A DNA stretch of 64,000 nt, taken from positions 1-64,000 of the forward strand of contig WRGC01000004.1 in assembly GCA_009787385.1 (NCBI GenBank), given 5' to 3'. Positions 9,001 to 18,481 of this stretch are shown here, piece by piece. The DNA is from Bacillota bacterium. GTDB taxonomy: Bacteria > Bacillota > Clostridia > Christensenellales > Pumilibacteraceae. Position 1 is the stretch's first letter, and each line of letters starts with the position of its first letter. The notes beneath the pieces were generated by a model. It was not told the DNA's origin. It worked only from the letters and a program-made list of their open reading frames with translations, and did not search any database. A program made the position numbers and the translations under genes.

Positions 9001-9528
9001 ATGCCAAATTCAAATTTTGATAACGAATCCAACAATACTAATAGTCAAAAATCTGAAAGAGACGCTACATCATACAAAACCAACAAAAATAATAGAGATG
9101 ACAGTTGCAATAGTACTAATGAAAATAAAGAACAAATTATAGACTTTGATGAGAATATAAAGCTAAAAAACAAAAAAAGTGTATTGAAAAATGAACTTAG
9201 TACAACGCTTTTGACAATTTCAGGAATTGTAAGTTTGGCTTTTGCTGTAGGATTGGTTTTATTTGTATTCAATATGGCATACATGTTTATAGACAATACA
9301 ACATTCAACTTGACATTTGCATTGTTGTTTGGATATGACTATCCTATTAGAACTACAATTATTATAATTCTTACACTTCCTGCTTTAGCAATGGGTGCAA
9401 AATTTGGTACAGCGACTTTCATTATTTCACTATTGATAGTATTGCCCGCAATAGTTGTAGCAGCAATGCCAATGCATTGCCTAATGGATTTAATAGCAAT
9501 GTTACCAAACAACAAAATATCAATATAA
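9001..9528 (+). CDS. Membrane protein of unknown function
   Basis: A 175-residue protein with AAAGGAG 8 nt before the ATG. The first 58 residues are hydrophilic and rich in Asn, Ser, Glu and Lys, likely disordered. Four hydrophobic segments follow, near residues 68-90, 98-112, 118-133 and 137-160. I do not recognise the family. It stands alone on the plus strand with an extended -10 promoter and a strong terminator shared with clpC. Composition matches its neighbours, so there is no sign of recent transfer. The ribosome site and long frame make it a real gene. Confidence 0.72.
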   Translation: MPNSNFDNESNNTNSQKSERDATSYKTNKNNRDDSCNSTNENKEQIIDFDENIKLKNKKSVLKNELSTTLLTISGIVSLAFAVGLVLFVFNMAYMFIDNTTFNLTFALLFGYDYPIRTTIIIILTLPALAMGAKFGTATFIISLLIVLPAIVVAAMPMHCLMDLIAMLPNNKISI

Positions 9529-9529
9529 C

Positions 9530-9554
9530 AAAAAAGGGCTATATGCCCTTTTTT
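9530..9554. terminator. Bidirectional terminator between the 9001 gene and clpC
   Basis: A perfect 10-bp stem A6-GGGC / GCCC-T6 (9530-9539 with 9545-9554) with a 5-nt loop. The A and T runs make it work in both directions between convergent genes. Confidence 0.92.
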
Positions 9555-9599
9555 GTATCTTAATTTTATCAATTATTGATATACAACTCAACTAAACAA

Positions 9600-12005
9600 T
9601 TATTTTTTCTTAAATACAGCCTTGTCATCAACGATATCTACTATAACTGTACTATTTTCTTTAATTCTTCCAAACAACAATTCTTCTGATATTCCATCTT
9701 CTATTGTTTGCTCTATCAAGCGACGCAATGGTCTTGCACCATACTCCATATCATACCCCTTAGACACCAACCAGTCAATACACCTTGTAGATACCTTAAT
9801 GGTAATATTTTTGTCATTAAGCTTTTTTTGTACCTTTCTTAACATTATTTGTGCTATCTGTTGTACATTTTCTTTTGTGAGATGATTAAAGAAAGCTATA
9901 ACATCTATGCGGTTTAAAAACTCAGGCTTAAACTTTTTTTTGAGAGCGTTGTTGAGAATTTCTTCCGTTCTAGATTGATCTACAGTATCATTGCTTGCTG
10001 AAAAACCTATAGTTTTGGGAGTATTTTTGAGATCTTCTACGCCGACATTGGATGTCATGATTATTATAGTATTCTTAAAACTAACTTTGCGACCTTGAGC
10101 ATCTGTAAGTTGACCATCATCCATAATTTGCAACATACTATTGTAAATATCAGAATGTGCTTTTTCTATTTCATCAAACAACACTATACTATAAGGTTTT
10201 CTTCGTACCTGTTCTGTCAATTGTCCACCATCATCATATCCTACATAACCTGGAGGACTACCAATTAGCTTAGAAATACTGTGAGCTTCCATATATTCTG
10301 ACATATCAAGTCGTATGATATTGTTTTCACTGTCAAACATCGCTTCAGCCAAAGCCTTAGTAAGTTCTGTTTTACCTACACCCGTAGGTCCTAAAAACAA
10401 AAAACTACCTATAGGTCTATTTGGGTCTTTCAATCCTGCTCTAGCTCGTCTCACTGCCTTAGATACAGCAATGCTAGCCTTGTCTTGCCCAATTACCCGT
10501 TGTTGCAAAGTCTTTTCCAATTCAACAAGTCTTGTCATCTCAGTCTCTGTAAGTTTGCTTACAGGGATTTTGGTCCACTTTGCTACTATTGCTGCTATAC
10601 TTTCGGCATCAATTACTGCACTGCGTTTTTCATTTTCTTTACTCCATGATATCTTAACTTCGTTTATTTTATCATTGATACCCTTTATCTCATCTCTAGC
10701 TTCCTTGGCAACTTCATAATCATCTCTAGCCAAAGCCTCACTCTTCTTTTCTTCTAACTCTTTTATTTTGTCATACATTTCCTTGAGATTGGGTGGAGCT
10801 ATCGTACTAACAACCTTAGCTGCCGACATAGCTTCATCTATAAGATCTATAGCCTTGTCAGGTAAAAATCTATCAGCAATATACCTATCACTCAAATTAA
10901 CTGCTGCTTGTATAGCCTCGTCAGATAGCTTTACTTTGTGAAAAGCTTCATAATTTTCTCTTAAACCTTTAAGGATTTGTATTGTATCTTCCACAGTAGG
11001 TGGTTCTACCATTATAGGTTGAAACCTACGCTCCAATGCCTTGTCTGCTTCTATATACTTGCGGTACTCGTCTAGTGTAGTTGCACCTATAGTTTGCATT
11101 TCACCTCTAGCCAAATGTGGTTTGAGCATATCTGCAGGAGAAACTTCACCTTTGTCACTTCCTGCTTGTGCTAGAGTATGAATTTCATCTATAAAAATAA
11201 TAATATTATTTTGTTCCTTAATAAGTTCTATTGCATTCTTAAGTTTTTCTTCCAAAGCCCCCCTATACTTAGTACCCGCCATAAGACTACCCAAATCCAA
11301 ACTAAAAATAATTTTATCTTTAAGTATCTCAGGAACTGTACCATCTACTATAGCCTTGGCTAATCCCTCAACTACAGCACTCTTGCCTACACCAGGTTCA
11401 CCTATAAGTACTGGGTTATTTTTGGTTTTTCTACACAATATTTGTATAATACGGTCTATTTCATCTTTTCTACCTATTATTGGATCTATCTTATGTTCTC
11501 TAGCTTTTTGGGTTATATCACTTCCCATTTCTTTTAGTTGTGCAGGCAACTTGCTAGTAGTCGGTTGTTTGTTGTTTTGTTCAAACAAAGTTTGTAGCTT
11601 TTGCAATATCTTGTTGATATCCACGCCACTATCTTTTAGTATATGAAAACACATACTACCCACATCTTGTAGCATTATATACAACACATGCTCAGGAGCA
11701 ACTACCCCACTACCGATAGATTGAGCTAGACGATGAGAACTAAATAAATGTTGTCTTACTCTATCAGTAAAGTCCATTTGCCCCACAATACTCACAGCAA
11801 CATTTTCTTGTTTGAGTATGCTTTCTACACTTTGTTTTCCTATACCAACTTCACTCAAAACATCACTAGCATCATTCTTGGTCAAAACTATAGCATACAA
11901 AATATGCTCAGTACCTATTTCACCACTACTAAGCTTAGTAGCAACTTCTTGTGCCTTGTCTAGCACCTTTTTAAAAGCATCTGTTGTAGGAAAATTTAAC
12001 ATCAT
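9600..12005 (-). CDS. clpC: ATP-dependent Clp protease ATPase subunit ClpC
   Basis: Hsp100 unfoldase that feeds proteins, including McsB-arginine-phosphorylated substrates, to ClpP. The order of domains is a Clp N-domain (about 1-145), a first AAA+ module with GEPGVGKS and FIDEIHTL, a UVR-type coiled middle region near 405-445, and a second AAA+ module with GPTGVGKTEL and LFDEIEKAH. A C-terminal ClpB-D2-small domain follows. Length of 801 is normal. GGAG lies 10 nt before the start. It is the last gene of mcsA-mcsB-clpC under the CIRCE operator at 13.8 kb, so heat-shock induction through HrcA is expected. No clpP is in the window. Confidence 0.96.
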   Translation of the reverse strand: MMLNFPTTDAFKKVLDKAQEVATKLSSGEIGTEHILYAIVLTKNDASDVLSEVGIGKQSVESILKQENVAVSIVGQMDFTDRVRQHLFSSHRLAQSIGSGVVAPEHVLYIMLQDVGSMCFHILKDSGVDINKILQKLQTLFEQNNKQPTTSKLPAQLKEMGSDITQKAREHKIDPIIGRKDEIDRIIQILCRKTKNNPVLIGEPGVGKSAVVEGLAKAIVDGTVPEILKDKIIFSLDLGSLMAGTKYRGALEEKLKNAIELIKEQNNIIIFIDEIHTLAQAGSDKGEVSPADMLKPHLARGEMQTIGATTLDEYRKYIEADKALERRFQPIMVEPPTVEDTIQILKGLRENYEAFHKVKLSDEAIQAAVNLSDRYIADRFLPDKAIDLIDEAMSAAKVVSTIAPPNLKEMYDKIKELEEKKSEALARDDYEVAKEARDEIKGINDKINEVKISWSKENEKRSAVIDAESIAAIVAKWTKIPVSKLTETEMTRLVELEKTLQQRVIGQDKASIAVSKAVRRARAGLKDPNRPIGSFLFLGPTGVGKTELTKALAEAMFDSENNIIRLDMSEYMEAHSISKLIGSPPGYVGYDDGGQLTEQVRRKPYSIVLFDEIEKAHSDIYNSMLQIMDDGQLTDAQGRKVSFKNTIIIMTSNVGVEDLKNTPKTIGFSASNDTVDQSRTEEILNNALKKKFKPEFLNRIDVIAFFNHLTKENVQQIAQIMLRKVQKKLNDKNITIKVSTRCIDWLVSKGYDMEYGARPLRRLIEQTIEDGISEELLFGRIKENSTVIVDIVDDKAVFKKK

Positions 12006-12067
12006 AATTATTGTTCTCCATAATAATATCTTAAAATTACACTATATAAAACTATCCAACCGCTTGT

Positions 12068-13057
12068 TTAAATTTTGAGTGTCTTAGCCGTCAATCTAGC
12101 TCTATATATATCTCTTTCTTTAACATCTTTTTCACCGCAAAGAGAAATAATTTTGGCAGGCTGACAATCCAAAATCAACTTGTCTATTTTGGCTTGATCT
12201 TTAAACTTAATTAAATCCAAACTAGCACCCAACTTTACCAAAGCAATCAACGACATAAATTCTTTAGATGTGAGTGTATACGCATTGGTCAAGACACCAT
12301 ACGCTCTACCAATTTTATCTCTAAGAGAAACACCATCATTTTTTAACAATGTTTGCCTTGCAGAAAGTTCTGCTTGAGTGAGATGATTGATTGTATTTGT
12401 TACAGATTGCAAAATTTCTTGTTCACTCAACCCCAATGTACACTGATTACTTATTTGATAAAAAAATCCCTCATTGCCACTGCCCTCACCATAATACCCT
12501 CGTATCGCAATCTTAAAGTTGGACGCTATATTTATATTTTTTTCTATCTCCTGAGTAATAGTAAGCCCTGGCAAAAACAACAATGCTCCCGCTCTTACAC
12601 CTGTACCCACATTTGTAATACAACTAGTCAAATGCCCCAATTGCAAATCATATGCATATCCAAACTCTTGGCTAAGTATATCATCTATAGGTATCAATCT
12701 CTCATAAGCCTCATACAAATTTAGCCCATCCATAATGCATTGCAACCTAAAGTGGTCTTCTTCCATTAACATCAAACTAACTTGTTCAAACTCATCTATT
12801 ATAGCTGCACCATTTTCGCTATTTTGTATCAAATCATCTGATATAAGTCGCTTTTCTTGCATTACCTTAGCATCCAACAAATCCATATCCTTGATACGAT
12901 GCAACAAAAACTGCCCCAAATTAGAATTGGACAACATACCATAAGCCGTAGCAATGATACTATCAATTTGTCCTTGGTCAATTTTTTTTCCAAATGGTAC
13001 ACCATCTATATTGCGTGCCAATCTCACACGACAACTACTTACTACATCATTTTTCAT
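12068..13057 (-). CDS. mcsB: Protein-arginine kinase McsB
   Basis: ATP:guanido phosphotransferase-fold kinase that phosphorylates Arg residues and marks proteins for ClpCP. Diagnostic stretches are SCRVRLARNI near the start, the acidic EEDHFRLQ, the Cys-containing loop TSCITNVGTGVRAG near 163-176, and FLPGL after it. AAGGTG lies 5 nt before the ATG. Its 329 residues are slightly shorter than the usual 350-360. It lies between mcsA (115 bp upstream) and clpC (62 bp downstream), the standard order. Confidence 0.94.
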   Translation of the reverse strand: MKNDVVSSCRVRLARNIDGVPFGKKIDQGQIDSIIATAYGMLSNSNLGQFLLHRIKDMDLLDAKVMQEKRLISDDLIQNSENGAAIIDEFEQVSLMLMEEDHFRLQCIMDGLNLYEAYERLIPIDDILSQEFGYAYDLQLGHLTSCITNVGTGVRAGALLFLPGLTITQEIEKNINIASNFKIAIRGYYGEGSGNEGFFYQISNQCTLGLSEQEILQSVTNTINHLTQAELSARQTLLKNDGVSLRDKIGRAYGVLTNAYTLTSKEFMSLIALVKLGASLDLIKFKDQAKIDKLILDCQPAKIISLCGEKDVKERDIYRARLTAKTLKI

Positions 13058-13172
13058 ATTATCACCTTTTCAATACAGTTTTTAACTATCAATTGCTAAT
13101 TATTGATACATATCATAGTCTCAACAAAGCCTACAATAGAAATAAAATTAATACAAATTGTACTCTACAGCA

Positions 13173-13694
13173 CTAAATACGACTATCCTTTTGCTTCAAT
13201 GCTCGCAATTTATCTCTCAACACAATAGCATCTTCATATCGTTCTTCAGCTTTAGCTCTAGCTATTTGCAACTCTAAAGTTTGATATTCTTGCATATGCT
13301 CCATTCCTTTTGGTACTTTACCTGTGTGTGTAGTACCATTTTGGATACCACCCAACATTGGCATAATAATCTTACCAAATGATTGATAACAATGTTGACA
13401 ACCTACATACAATGTTTTTCTAAACTCACTGTATGTAGTACCACAGTGATTGCAAGATAGTGTATTAGTAGGAATAACTTCTTGTTTTCCACTATTAATA
13501 AAACTACCCAAAAAATCAGACAATCCTTGCAAAGAACCCAATATACCAAAGTTGGCAGCAACATTGCTTATTCCCATATTGTCATGCAAAATTTTTCTAC
13601 AGTCACTACATAGATATATCTCAGTAACTTGCCCATTAATATTTTTCAAGCTATGATAAGTAGCCTTTTTTTGATTGCAATTTTGACACAACAT
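13173..13694 (-). CDS. mcsA: McsA, activator of McsB, with UVR motif
   Basis: Zinc-binding partner that activates the McsB arginine kinase. Four Cys pairs are visible: CQNC (3-6), CSDC (28-31), CNHC (82-85) and CQHC (99-102). A C-terminal UVR-type helix pair is rich in Glu, Arg and Lys (about 132-170). AGGAG lies 7 nt before the ATG. It is the first gene of the operon, directly downstream of a consensus promoter and a CIRCE element. The ctsR gene that normally precedes mcsA in Firmicutes is absent: the upstream gene is mutL. Confidence 0.93.
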   Translation of the reverse strand: MLCQNCNQKKATYHSLKNINGQVTEIYLCSDCRKILHDNMGISNVAANFGILGSLQGLSDFLGSFINSGKQEVIPTNTLSCNHCGTTYSEFRKTLYVGCQHCYQSFGKIIMPMLGGIQNGTTHTGKVPKGMEHMQEYQTLELQIARAKAEERYEDAIVLRDKLRALKQKDSRI

Positions 13695-13760
13695 ATATAT
13701 TCTCCTAGTTGATTAGACAGTAACACATTAAGTATATTTACCAAAGTTAATTGCAAAATT

Positions 13761-13789
13761 ATTATACTATCAAAAAATTTTTTTGTCAA
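13761..13789 (-). promoter_or_regulatory. Sigma-A promoter of mcsA-mcsB-clpC
   Basis: On the minus strand TTGACA (13789-13784), a 17-bp spacer of A and T tracts and TATAAT (13766-13761) give a consensus promoter. The -35 box begins 5 bp past the CIRCE element. Confidence 0.9.
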
Positions 13790-13794
13790 CTATT

Positions 13795-13821
13795 TTAGCA
13801 ATCTAATTTGTAGAGTGCTAA
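13795..13821. promoter_or_regulatory. CIRCE operator (HrcA binding site)
   Basis: TTAGCAATC-N9-GAGTGCTAA matches the CIRCE consensus TTAGCACTC-N9-GAGTGCTAA at 17 of 18 arm positions. It directly abuts the -35 box of the mcsA promoter, so HrcA would repress the whole mcsA-mcsB-clpC operon. No CtsR-type heptad repeat was seen. Confidence 0.92.
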
Positions 13822-13882
13822 AATTTGACTAAAAATTAAACTATAAAAACAAATAATAAAAACCAACAGTTGATATCAATAC

Positions 13883-15844
13883 CTATACTACTCTCTTAAA
13901 CCATTTTTCTATCTCATTTCTTGTAACTACATAAACAACAGGTCTACCATGTGGACAAAATAAAGCACTTCCACTTTCTCTATAAATTGTTAACAATAAT
14001 TGCATCTCAATAGTTGTAAGGTGTTGTTTACCCTTAATTGCTGCCTTGCAAGCTGATTGTTGCAATTTTTTGATAAGTATATCTGATTTGTTTAGTTTTC
14101 TATTGTCCTTGATATGTGAAAGCAACTGTCCAACAAATTCTTGCAAATCTATGTCATTACATATCAACGGAACACTACATATAGCCAACTCTCTAGAACC
14201 AAACTCCCTAATTTCAAATCCCAATTGTTCCAAATCTTTTACCTTTTCTAATACCATATCCTTGTCAATTTGCGATACCATAAATACATATGGTACTAAC
14301 AATTGTTGAACTTGCAAACTAGAACTATCAATTTGATTACAAAATTTGTCATACAACAACTTTTCATGTGCTGCATGCTGGTCTATAAAATATACATTGT
14401 CATTGTCTTGTAGTATAATGTAGGTATCAAAAATACTACCAACCAACATACTATCTAACCAATTTTGACTATTATTTTCTTTTTCATCAAATTCAACATT
14501 GTTGTATTCAACTGCCAAATCTTGCATTTGAGATGATTTTTGAATATCAACTACCTTTTGCTTAACACTATCACTAATTACATCTGTCAAAAAACTACTC
14601 TCTCTAAGATAAGAACCATCAGCAAATATATTTGCTACCTTGTTAAGATTGATATCTTGAATATAATTATCATTGTATTGTGATTGAGAACTTTGTTTTA
14701 GTTCATCAACTTCTACATTTGTATTGATTGCAATATTTTCTTGAGATGAATAATCTATAGCAATCAAGCTATCAAACTTATCTAAATTTTTTATGCTATT
14801 TTGATTAATATTGTTAATTGTATTCAAACTGTCACTAGACACAAATGGACTATAAGCATTTATACTCTTAGACACTGTATGTGCTACTACTTTGCATACT
14901 GTATCTTTGTTGGCAAACCTAATTTCCAACTTATTTGGATGAACATTTACATCTACAAGACTAGGATCTATCTCCAAATTCAAAACAAATATAGGAAATT
15001 GTCTAGTCATCAAATATTGACTAAAACAATTGAAGACAACCTTGGATATTGCACTGTCTACAACTACCCTACCATTGACTACAAAAATCTGCATTGTATT
15101 GTTGTGCTTAGCATAACCAACTCTACTTACAAACTCCTTCAATTTTATACCATACATATCAGCATTTATTGATACCAAATTGGACAAAACTTCATTGCCC
15201 CAAACACTAAAAATTGCCTGTTCAAGATTCGTACCATTGCTTTGATAAATTGTCTTGCCATTAGAAGTGTACTTAAAAGAAATTTCTGGTCTAGACAATA
15301 TTAGCTTTTCTATAAAATTTGTAATATTAGAAAGTTCTGTACCACTCTTTTTTAAAAATTTTTTGCGAGCAGGAATATTGTCAAAAATATCATTGACTTC
15401 AAAGATAGTGCCAAATTGACTACCACACTCTCCAGTATCCAAAATCTCTCCATTTTGTAATTCTATAAATGCCCCCAACTCACTTTCTTTCAGTCTAGAC
15501 ACCATTTTTATATGACTTACAGAAGCTATAGAAGCCAAGGCTTCTCCTCTAAAACCCAATGAAATTATGCTATTCAAATCATCAATAGTTTCTATCTTGC
15601 TAGTAGCATGTGCCAAAAAAGCAAGTGACAAATCTTGTTTTGGTATACCGCATCCATCATCTGTCACTTTTATACTTTTTATACCCCCATCTATGACATC
15701 AACAATTATCTTGTTTGCACCCGCATCTATACTATTTTCTACTAGTTCTTTAACTATACTAGCAGGTCGTTCTACCACTTCACCCGCAGCAATCCTATTA
15801 TAAATCTCGGGTGGCAATTTGTGTATTTTTGTGGTTGTTTTCAT
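13883..15844 (-). CDS. mutL: DNA mismatch repair protein MutL
   Basis: GHKL ATPase and latent endonuclease of mismatch repair. The N-terminal ATPase has NSIDAGA, DDGCGI and GFRGEAL motifs within the first 105 residues. A poorly conserved linker follows, then a C-terminal domain with the endonuclease motif DQHAAHEKLLYD, which fits DQHA-x2-E-x4-E except for Asp in the last position. CPHGRPV lies near the end and is part of the zinc site. Length 653 is normal. No mutS is adjacent. The start ATG has no Shine-Dalgarno: an extended -10 promoter ends 6 nt before it, so the mRNA is probably leaderless. Confidence 0.95.
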   Translation of the reverse strand: MKTTTKIHKLPPEIYNRIAAGEVVERPASIVKELVENSIDAGANKIIVDVIDGGIKSIKVTDDGCGIPKQDLSLAFLAHATSKIETIDDLNSIISLGFRGEALASIASVSHIKMVSRLKESELGAFIELQNGEILDTGECGSQFGTIFEVNDIFDNIPARKKFLKKSGTELSNITNFIEKLILSRPEISFKYTSNGKTIYQSNGTNLEQAIFSVWGNEVLSNLVSINADMYGIKLKEFVSRVGYAKHNNTMQIFVVNGRVVVDSAISKVVFNCFSQYLMTRQFPIFVLNLEIDPSLVDVNVHPNKLEIRFANKDTVCKVVAHTVSKSINAYSPFVSSDSLNTINNINQNSIKNLDKFDSLIAIDYSSQENIAINTNVEVDELKQSSQSQYNDNYIQDINLNKVANIFADGSYLRESSFLTDVISDSVKQKVVDIQKSSQMQDLAVEYNNVEFDEKENNSQNWLDSMLVGSIFDTYIILQDNDNVYFIDQHAAHEKLLYDKFCNQIDSSSLQVQQLLVPYVFMVSQIDKDMVLEKVKDLEQLGFEIREFGSRELAICSVPLICNDIDLQEFVGQLLSHIKDNRKLNKSDILIKKLQQSACKAAIKGKQHLTTIEMQLLLTIYRESGSALFCPHGRPVVYVVTRNEIEKWFKRVV

Positions 15845-15850
15845 AGAAAT

Positions 15851-15879
15851 ATTATAACATATTTGTGATATTTTCCCAA
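15851..15879 (-). promoter_or_regulatory. Promoter of mutL, predicted leaderless
   Basis: Minus-strand TTGGGA (15879-15874), a 17-bp spacer and TATAAT (15856-15851) preceded by TGT. Only 6 nt separate the -10 box from the mutL ATG, so transcription should begin at or within a base or two of the start codon. Confidence 0.75.
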
Positions 15880-15896
15880 CAATTTACAGTTAATTG

Positions 15897-15940
15897 AAAA
15901 TACTACCTTGATACGCACAATTTGTACCAAAGTAGTATTT
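15897..15940 (-). terminator. Terminator of the pseudouridine synthase gene
   Basis: An imperfect stem of about 18 bp (TACTAC and GTAGTA core) lies directly after the stop codon at 15941 and upstream of the mutL promoter. It is followed on the minus strand by TTTTC. Confidence 0.65.
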
Positions 15941-16738
15941 TTATAACTTTTTCAAAAAGTTTAACTCTGTATTATTAAGCTCTCTATAAGTACCTCTAGA
16001 CAAACCACCCAACTTTATTTCACCTATTGCTGTGCGTTTTAAAAACACAACTTGACGATTAAAAGTCTCAAACATCTTGCGAACTTGACGATTGCGTCCC
16101 TCTACTATAATTACTTCCAACCTACTCAACAAATCCTTGTCTTTTATATTGTCATCCAAAGCACTTATGTGGTCTATAGCTTTTGCATTTGGATGAGCTG
16201 TATACAATTCTTGAGTTTTGTTTTCTACGCCCAAAAGATTGATTTTGCACTTCTTAGTTTTGACTCCATCTATAATTATTCCATCTTCTAGTCGCTTAAT
16301 TTCTGGCAAAGTTATTGTACCCTCAATTTTTGCTACATAAGTCTTGGGGACTTCAAATCTTGGATGCATAAGTCTATTTGACATATCACCGTCATCTGTC
16401 AACAACAACAATCCTTCAGTATCATAATCCAACCTACCTACAGCAAACAATCTTTTGTCATCAAATTTCTTTGGCAATAAATCTAATACAGTCTTTCTAC
16501 CCTTTTCATCACTATTAGAACAAATAACTCCCTTTGGTTTGTGAATCATCAAGTAAGTGTGTTCTTGTTTATACTCTAGTCTCACCCCATCACACAAGAC
16601 AATATCTCCCCTTCCAATTTCTGTAGCCAACTCTTTTACTATGTTCCCGTTTACTTTAACTTTACCACTCAATATCAATTCTTCTGCCTTGCGTCTACTT
16701 GACACCCCTGCCTGTGCAATGTACTTGTTTATTCTCAT
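15941..16738 (-). CDS. rluB: RluB/RsuA-family rRNA pseudouridine synthase
   Basis: Enzyme that isomerises uridine to pseudouridine in rRNA. An S4 RNA-binding domain (about 1-60, beginning MRINKYIAQAGVSSRRKAEELI) is followed by the RsuA-type catalytic domain with GRLDYDTEGLLLLT near 101-114, which holds the catalytic Asp. A C-terminal basic motif GRNRQVRKMFE follows near 215-225. The 265 residues fit an RluB-like enzyme; which position it modifies cannot be told. No Shine-Dalgarno is seen and the promoter's -10 ends 9 nt before the ATG. In many Clostridia this gene follows scpB; that neighbour is absent here. Confidence 0.93.
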   Translation of the reverse strand: MRINKYIAQAGVSSRRKAEELILSGKVKVNGNIVKELATEIGRGDIVLCDGVRLEYKQEHTYLMIHKPKGVICSNSDEKGRKTVLDLLPKKFDDKRLFAVGRLDYDTEGLLLLTDDGDMSNRLMHPRFEVPKTYVAKIEGTITLPEIKRLEDGIIIDGVKTKKCKINLLGVENKTQELYTAHPNAKAIDHISALDDNIKDKDLLSRLEVIIVEGRNRQVRKMFETFNRQVVFLKRTAIGEIKLGGLSRGTYRELNNTELNFLKKL

Positions 16739-16747
16739 TATATTACT

Positions 16748-16776
16748 ATTATAGCATATTTATAAAAATTTAGCAA
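16748..16776 (-). promoter_or_regulatory. Promoter of the pseudouridine synthase gene, nearly leaderless
   Basis: Minus-strand TTGCTA (16776-16771), 17-bp spacer, TATAAT (16753-16748) preceded by TGC. The gap to the ATG is 9 nt, giving a predicted leader of only a few nucleotides. Confidence 0.75.
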
Positions 16777-16823
16777 CAGTAGGTATTTGATAATTGCAAT
16801 ATACTTTTTGTTAATATGCAACA

Positions 16824-17597
16824 CTACAATTCGTTGCCATTTCCAAACTCAAATCCCGCTTGAAGAGCCTTTAAAATAAATTGTCTTAACATTTTTGGAG
16901 TACCGGAGTTGGTTATATGAAGTAGTACTATACATCCATTGTGCAGTCTCTTTACCAATTTATCGCTACAATTAGTGGGGTCTATAGGTTCTTTGCCCCA
17001 ATCAGCTATTGCATTGCTCCAAAGTACTGTTTTTAATCCTAATGAATTTGCTTGCTCCAAAGTATTCTTGCAAAATCTACCAAATGGTGGTCTAAAATGT
17101 GTTGTCTTTATATTTTCAGTTGGAAATTTTTGCTGTATTTTTGTATCTAAATTTATTATATCTTTTTTTATATTTTCAATATCTTGCTTAGGCAAATCCA
17201 AATGTTTATCAGTATGATTACCAATACTATGCCCTTCATCAATCATTCTTTTTATAAGTTCACTTTCTTTTAAGTAATTTCCACATACAAAAAAAATTGC
17301 TTTGATATCGTGTTGAGCCAATTCATCCAAAACTTGACCTGTAAATCCGGCTTCAAAACCCAAATCAAATGTAAGATATATTTTATTTTTGCTAGTATCC
17401 CCAACATAAATCCCATTATTAGAACTCAACAACTCACTAGCTCCATTAGGGATTTGAGGGACACTTCCACCACCTCTATGAGTAAGCCCCCAACTAATAG
17501 CACTACACAATACACTAGGTGCACTGTGAGAACTGTGAGATAGGCACAAAAAAATAGATAATAAAACCAATGATAGACTTATACAAAATTTTTTCAT
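16824..17597 (-). CDS. pdaA: PdaA-like polysaccharide deacetylase
   Basis: Secreted NodB-fold deacetylase of the PdaA type, which removes the acetyl group of N-acetylmuramic acid on the way to muramic-delta-lactam in spore cortex. A signal peptide spans about residues 1-27. Catalytic motifs are LTFDLGFEAG (about 75-84, catalytic Asp), GNHTDKHLD (metal His pair), FRPPFGR and a late LLHIT. The start of the mature region, AISWGLTHRGGG, resembles the PdaA family. Its 257 residues are normal. The sporulation link agrees with sigG and ylmC elsewhere in the window. No Shine-Dalgarno is obvious. Confidence 0.88.
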   Translation of the reverse strand: MKKFCISLSLVLLSIFLCLSHSSHSAPSVLCSAISWGLTHRGGGSVPQIPNGASELLSSNNGIYVGDTSKNKIYLTFDLGFEAGFTGQVLDELAQHDIKAIFFVCGNYLKESELIKRMIDEGHSIGNHTDKHLDLPKQDIENIKKDIINLDTKIQQKFPTENIKTTHFRPPFGRFCKNTLEQANSLGLKTVLWSNAIADWGKEPIDPTNCSDKLVKRLHNGCIVLLHITNSGTPKMLRQFILKALQAGFEFGNGNEL

Positions 17598-17675
17598 ATA
17601 CTTATATTGCCAAAAATATTGAATAAGTATACAAAATATATAAACTCAATTATAGTAGATATATTGCAAGCTAAA

Positions 17676-18458
17676 TTATTTTCCAATCAAAGCTTTTACA
17701 AAAGCTGAGCTACTCAACACAATTGCAGCCGCTACAACTACCAATATTGTATCAGGCACTAAATACACTATATTGTATGTCAAGCTATATCCCCATGCTG
17801 CCCAACCTACTAAATCACCATGCCAAATACCCCAATCTATTCCCTGCGTCCAAAATATTACACCCCCTACAGTATGACTAATCAATCTAACAACAAAATA
17901 CAAAGCAACACCTACAAAAAACTTATAATGTCTTTTAAATCCAGCGAGATTTTTATTATCAGTATATTTAAAACCCAAAACTCCCGTACAAACCAATGCA
18001 AAACTAGGTATTACATAATCCAATATAGCACTCCAAGGAGTAACAATATAAGGATTGTACAATAATCCAAACAGTGCATACCCCAAAGATATTATCAAAG
18101 TCTTTTTGAGTCCAAAAAAATATCCAAACAACAACATAGGCAACACAGATACTAGAGTAATACTACCACCAAATGGCAACCTAAATACAGTAAACAACTG
18201 TAAAACTATAGACAACCCTAATGCCAATGCACCAAATACCACATCTCTAGAACTAAACAAAACCGTATCTCGCTTAGATAAAGGCAAAACACAATTATCA
18301 CAATCAGCACCACAACACCCCAATCTGCTTATTGCTCTGCGTTGCAATAAATGCAACAATACTACAACCACTATTGTCACAATTACAATAATTGCAACAA
18401 GCAACCAAAATTGCCACAAATCTATCAAAATGCCGTCTAAGACTGACAAATAAAACAT
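17676..18458 (-). CDS. thiT: Thiamine transporter substrate-binding membrane subunit ThiT
   Basis: S-component of an energy-coupling-factor transporter that binds thiamine. Recognisable stretches are FRLPFGGSITLVSVLPML (about 92-109), the aromatic YNPYIVTPWSAILDY, and VRLISHTVGGVIFW (about 190-203). Six or more hydrophobic segments follow an N-terminal helix and a Cys-rich cytoplasmic loop (CCGADCDNC, about 48-56) that is unusual for ThiT. AGGAG lies 10 nt before the ATG. The upstream TPP riboswitch and terminator confirm thiamine control. The shared ECF ATPase and EcfT subunits must be encoded elsewhere. Confidence 0.93.
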   Translation of the reverse strand: MFYLSVLDGILIDLWQFWLLVAIIVIVTIVVVVLLHLLQRRAISRLGCCGADCDNCVLPLSKRDTVLFSSRDVVFGALALGLSIVLQLFTVFRLPFGGSITLVSVLPMLLFGYFFGLKKTLIISLGYALFGLLYNPYIVTPWSAILDYVIPSFALVCTGVLGFKYTDNKNLAGFKRHYKFFVGVALYFVVRLISHTVGGVIFWTQGIDWGIWHGDLVGWAAWGYSLTYNIVYLVPDTILVVVAAAIVLSSSAFVKALIGK

Positions 18459-18481
18459 AAAAATAATTCTCCTTAATACTA

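Noticed and set aside
12353..12724. Plus-strand frames within mcsB, clpC, mutL and dnaE
   Set aside because: Shadows of strongly conserved minus-strand genes, without ribosome sites or recognisable domains.
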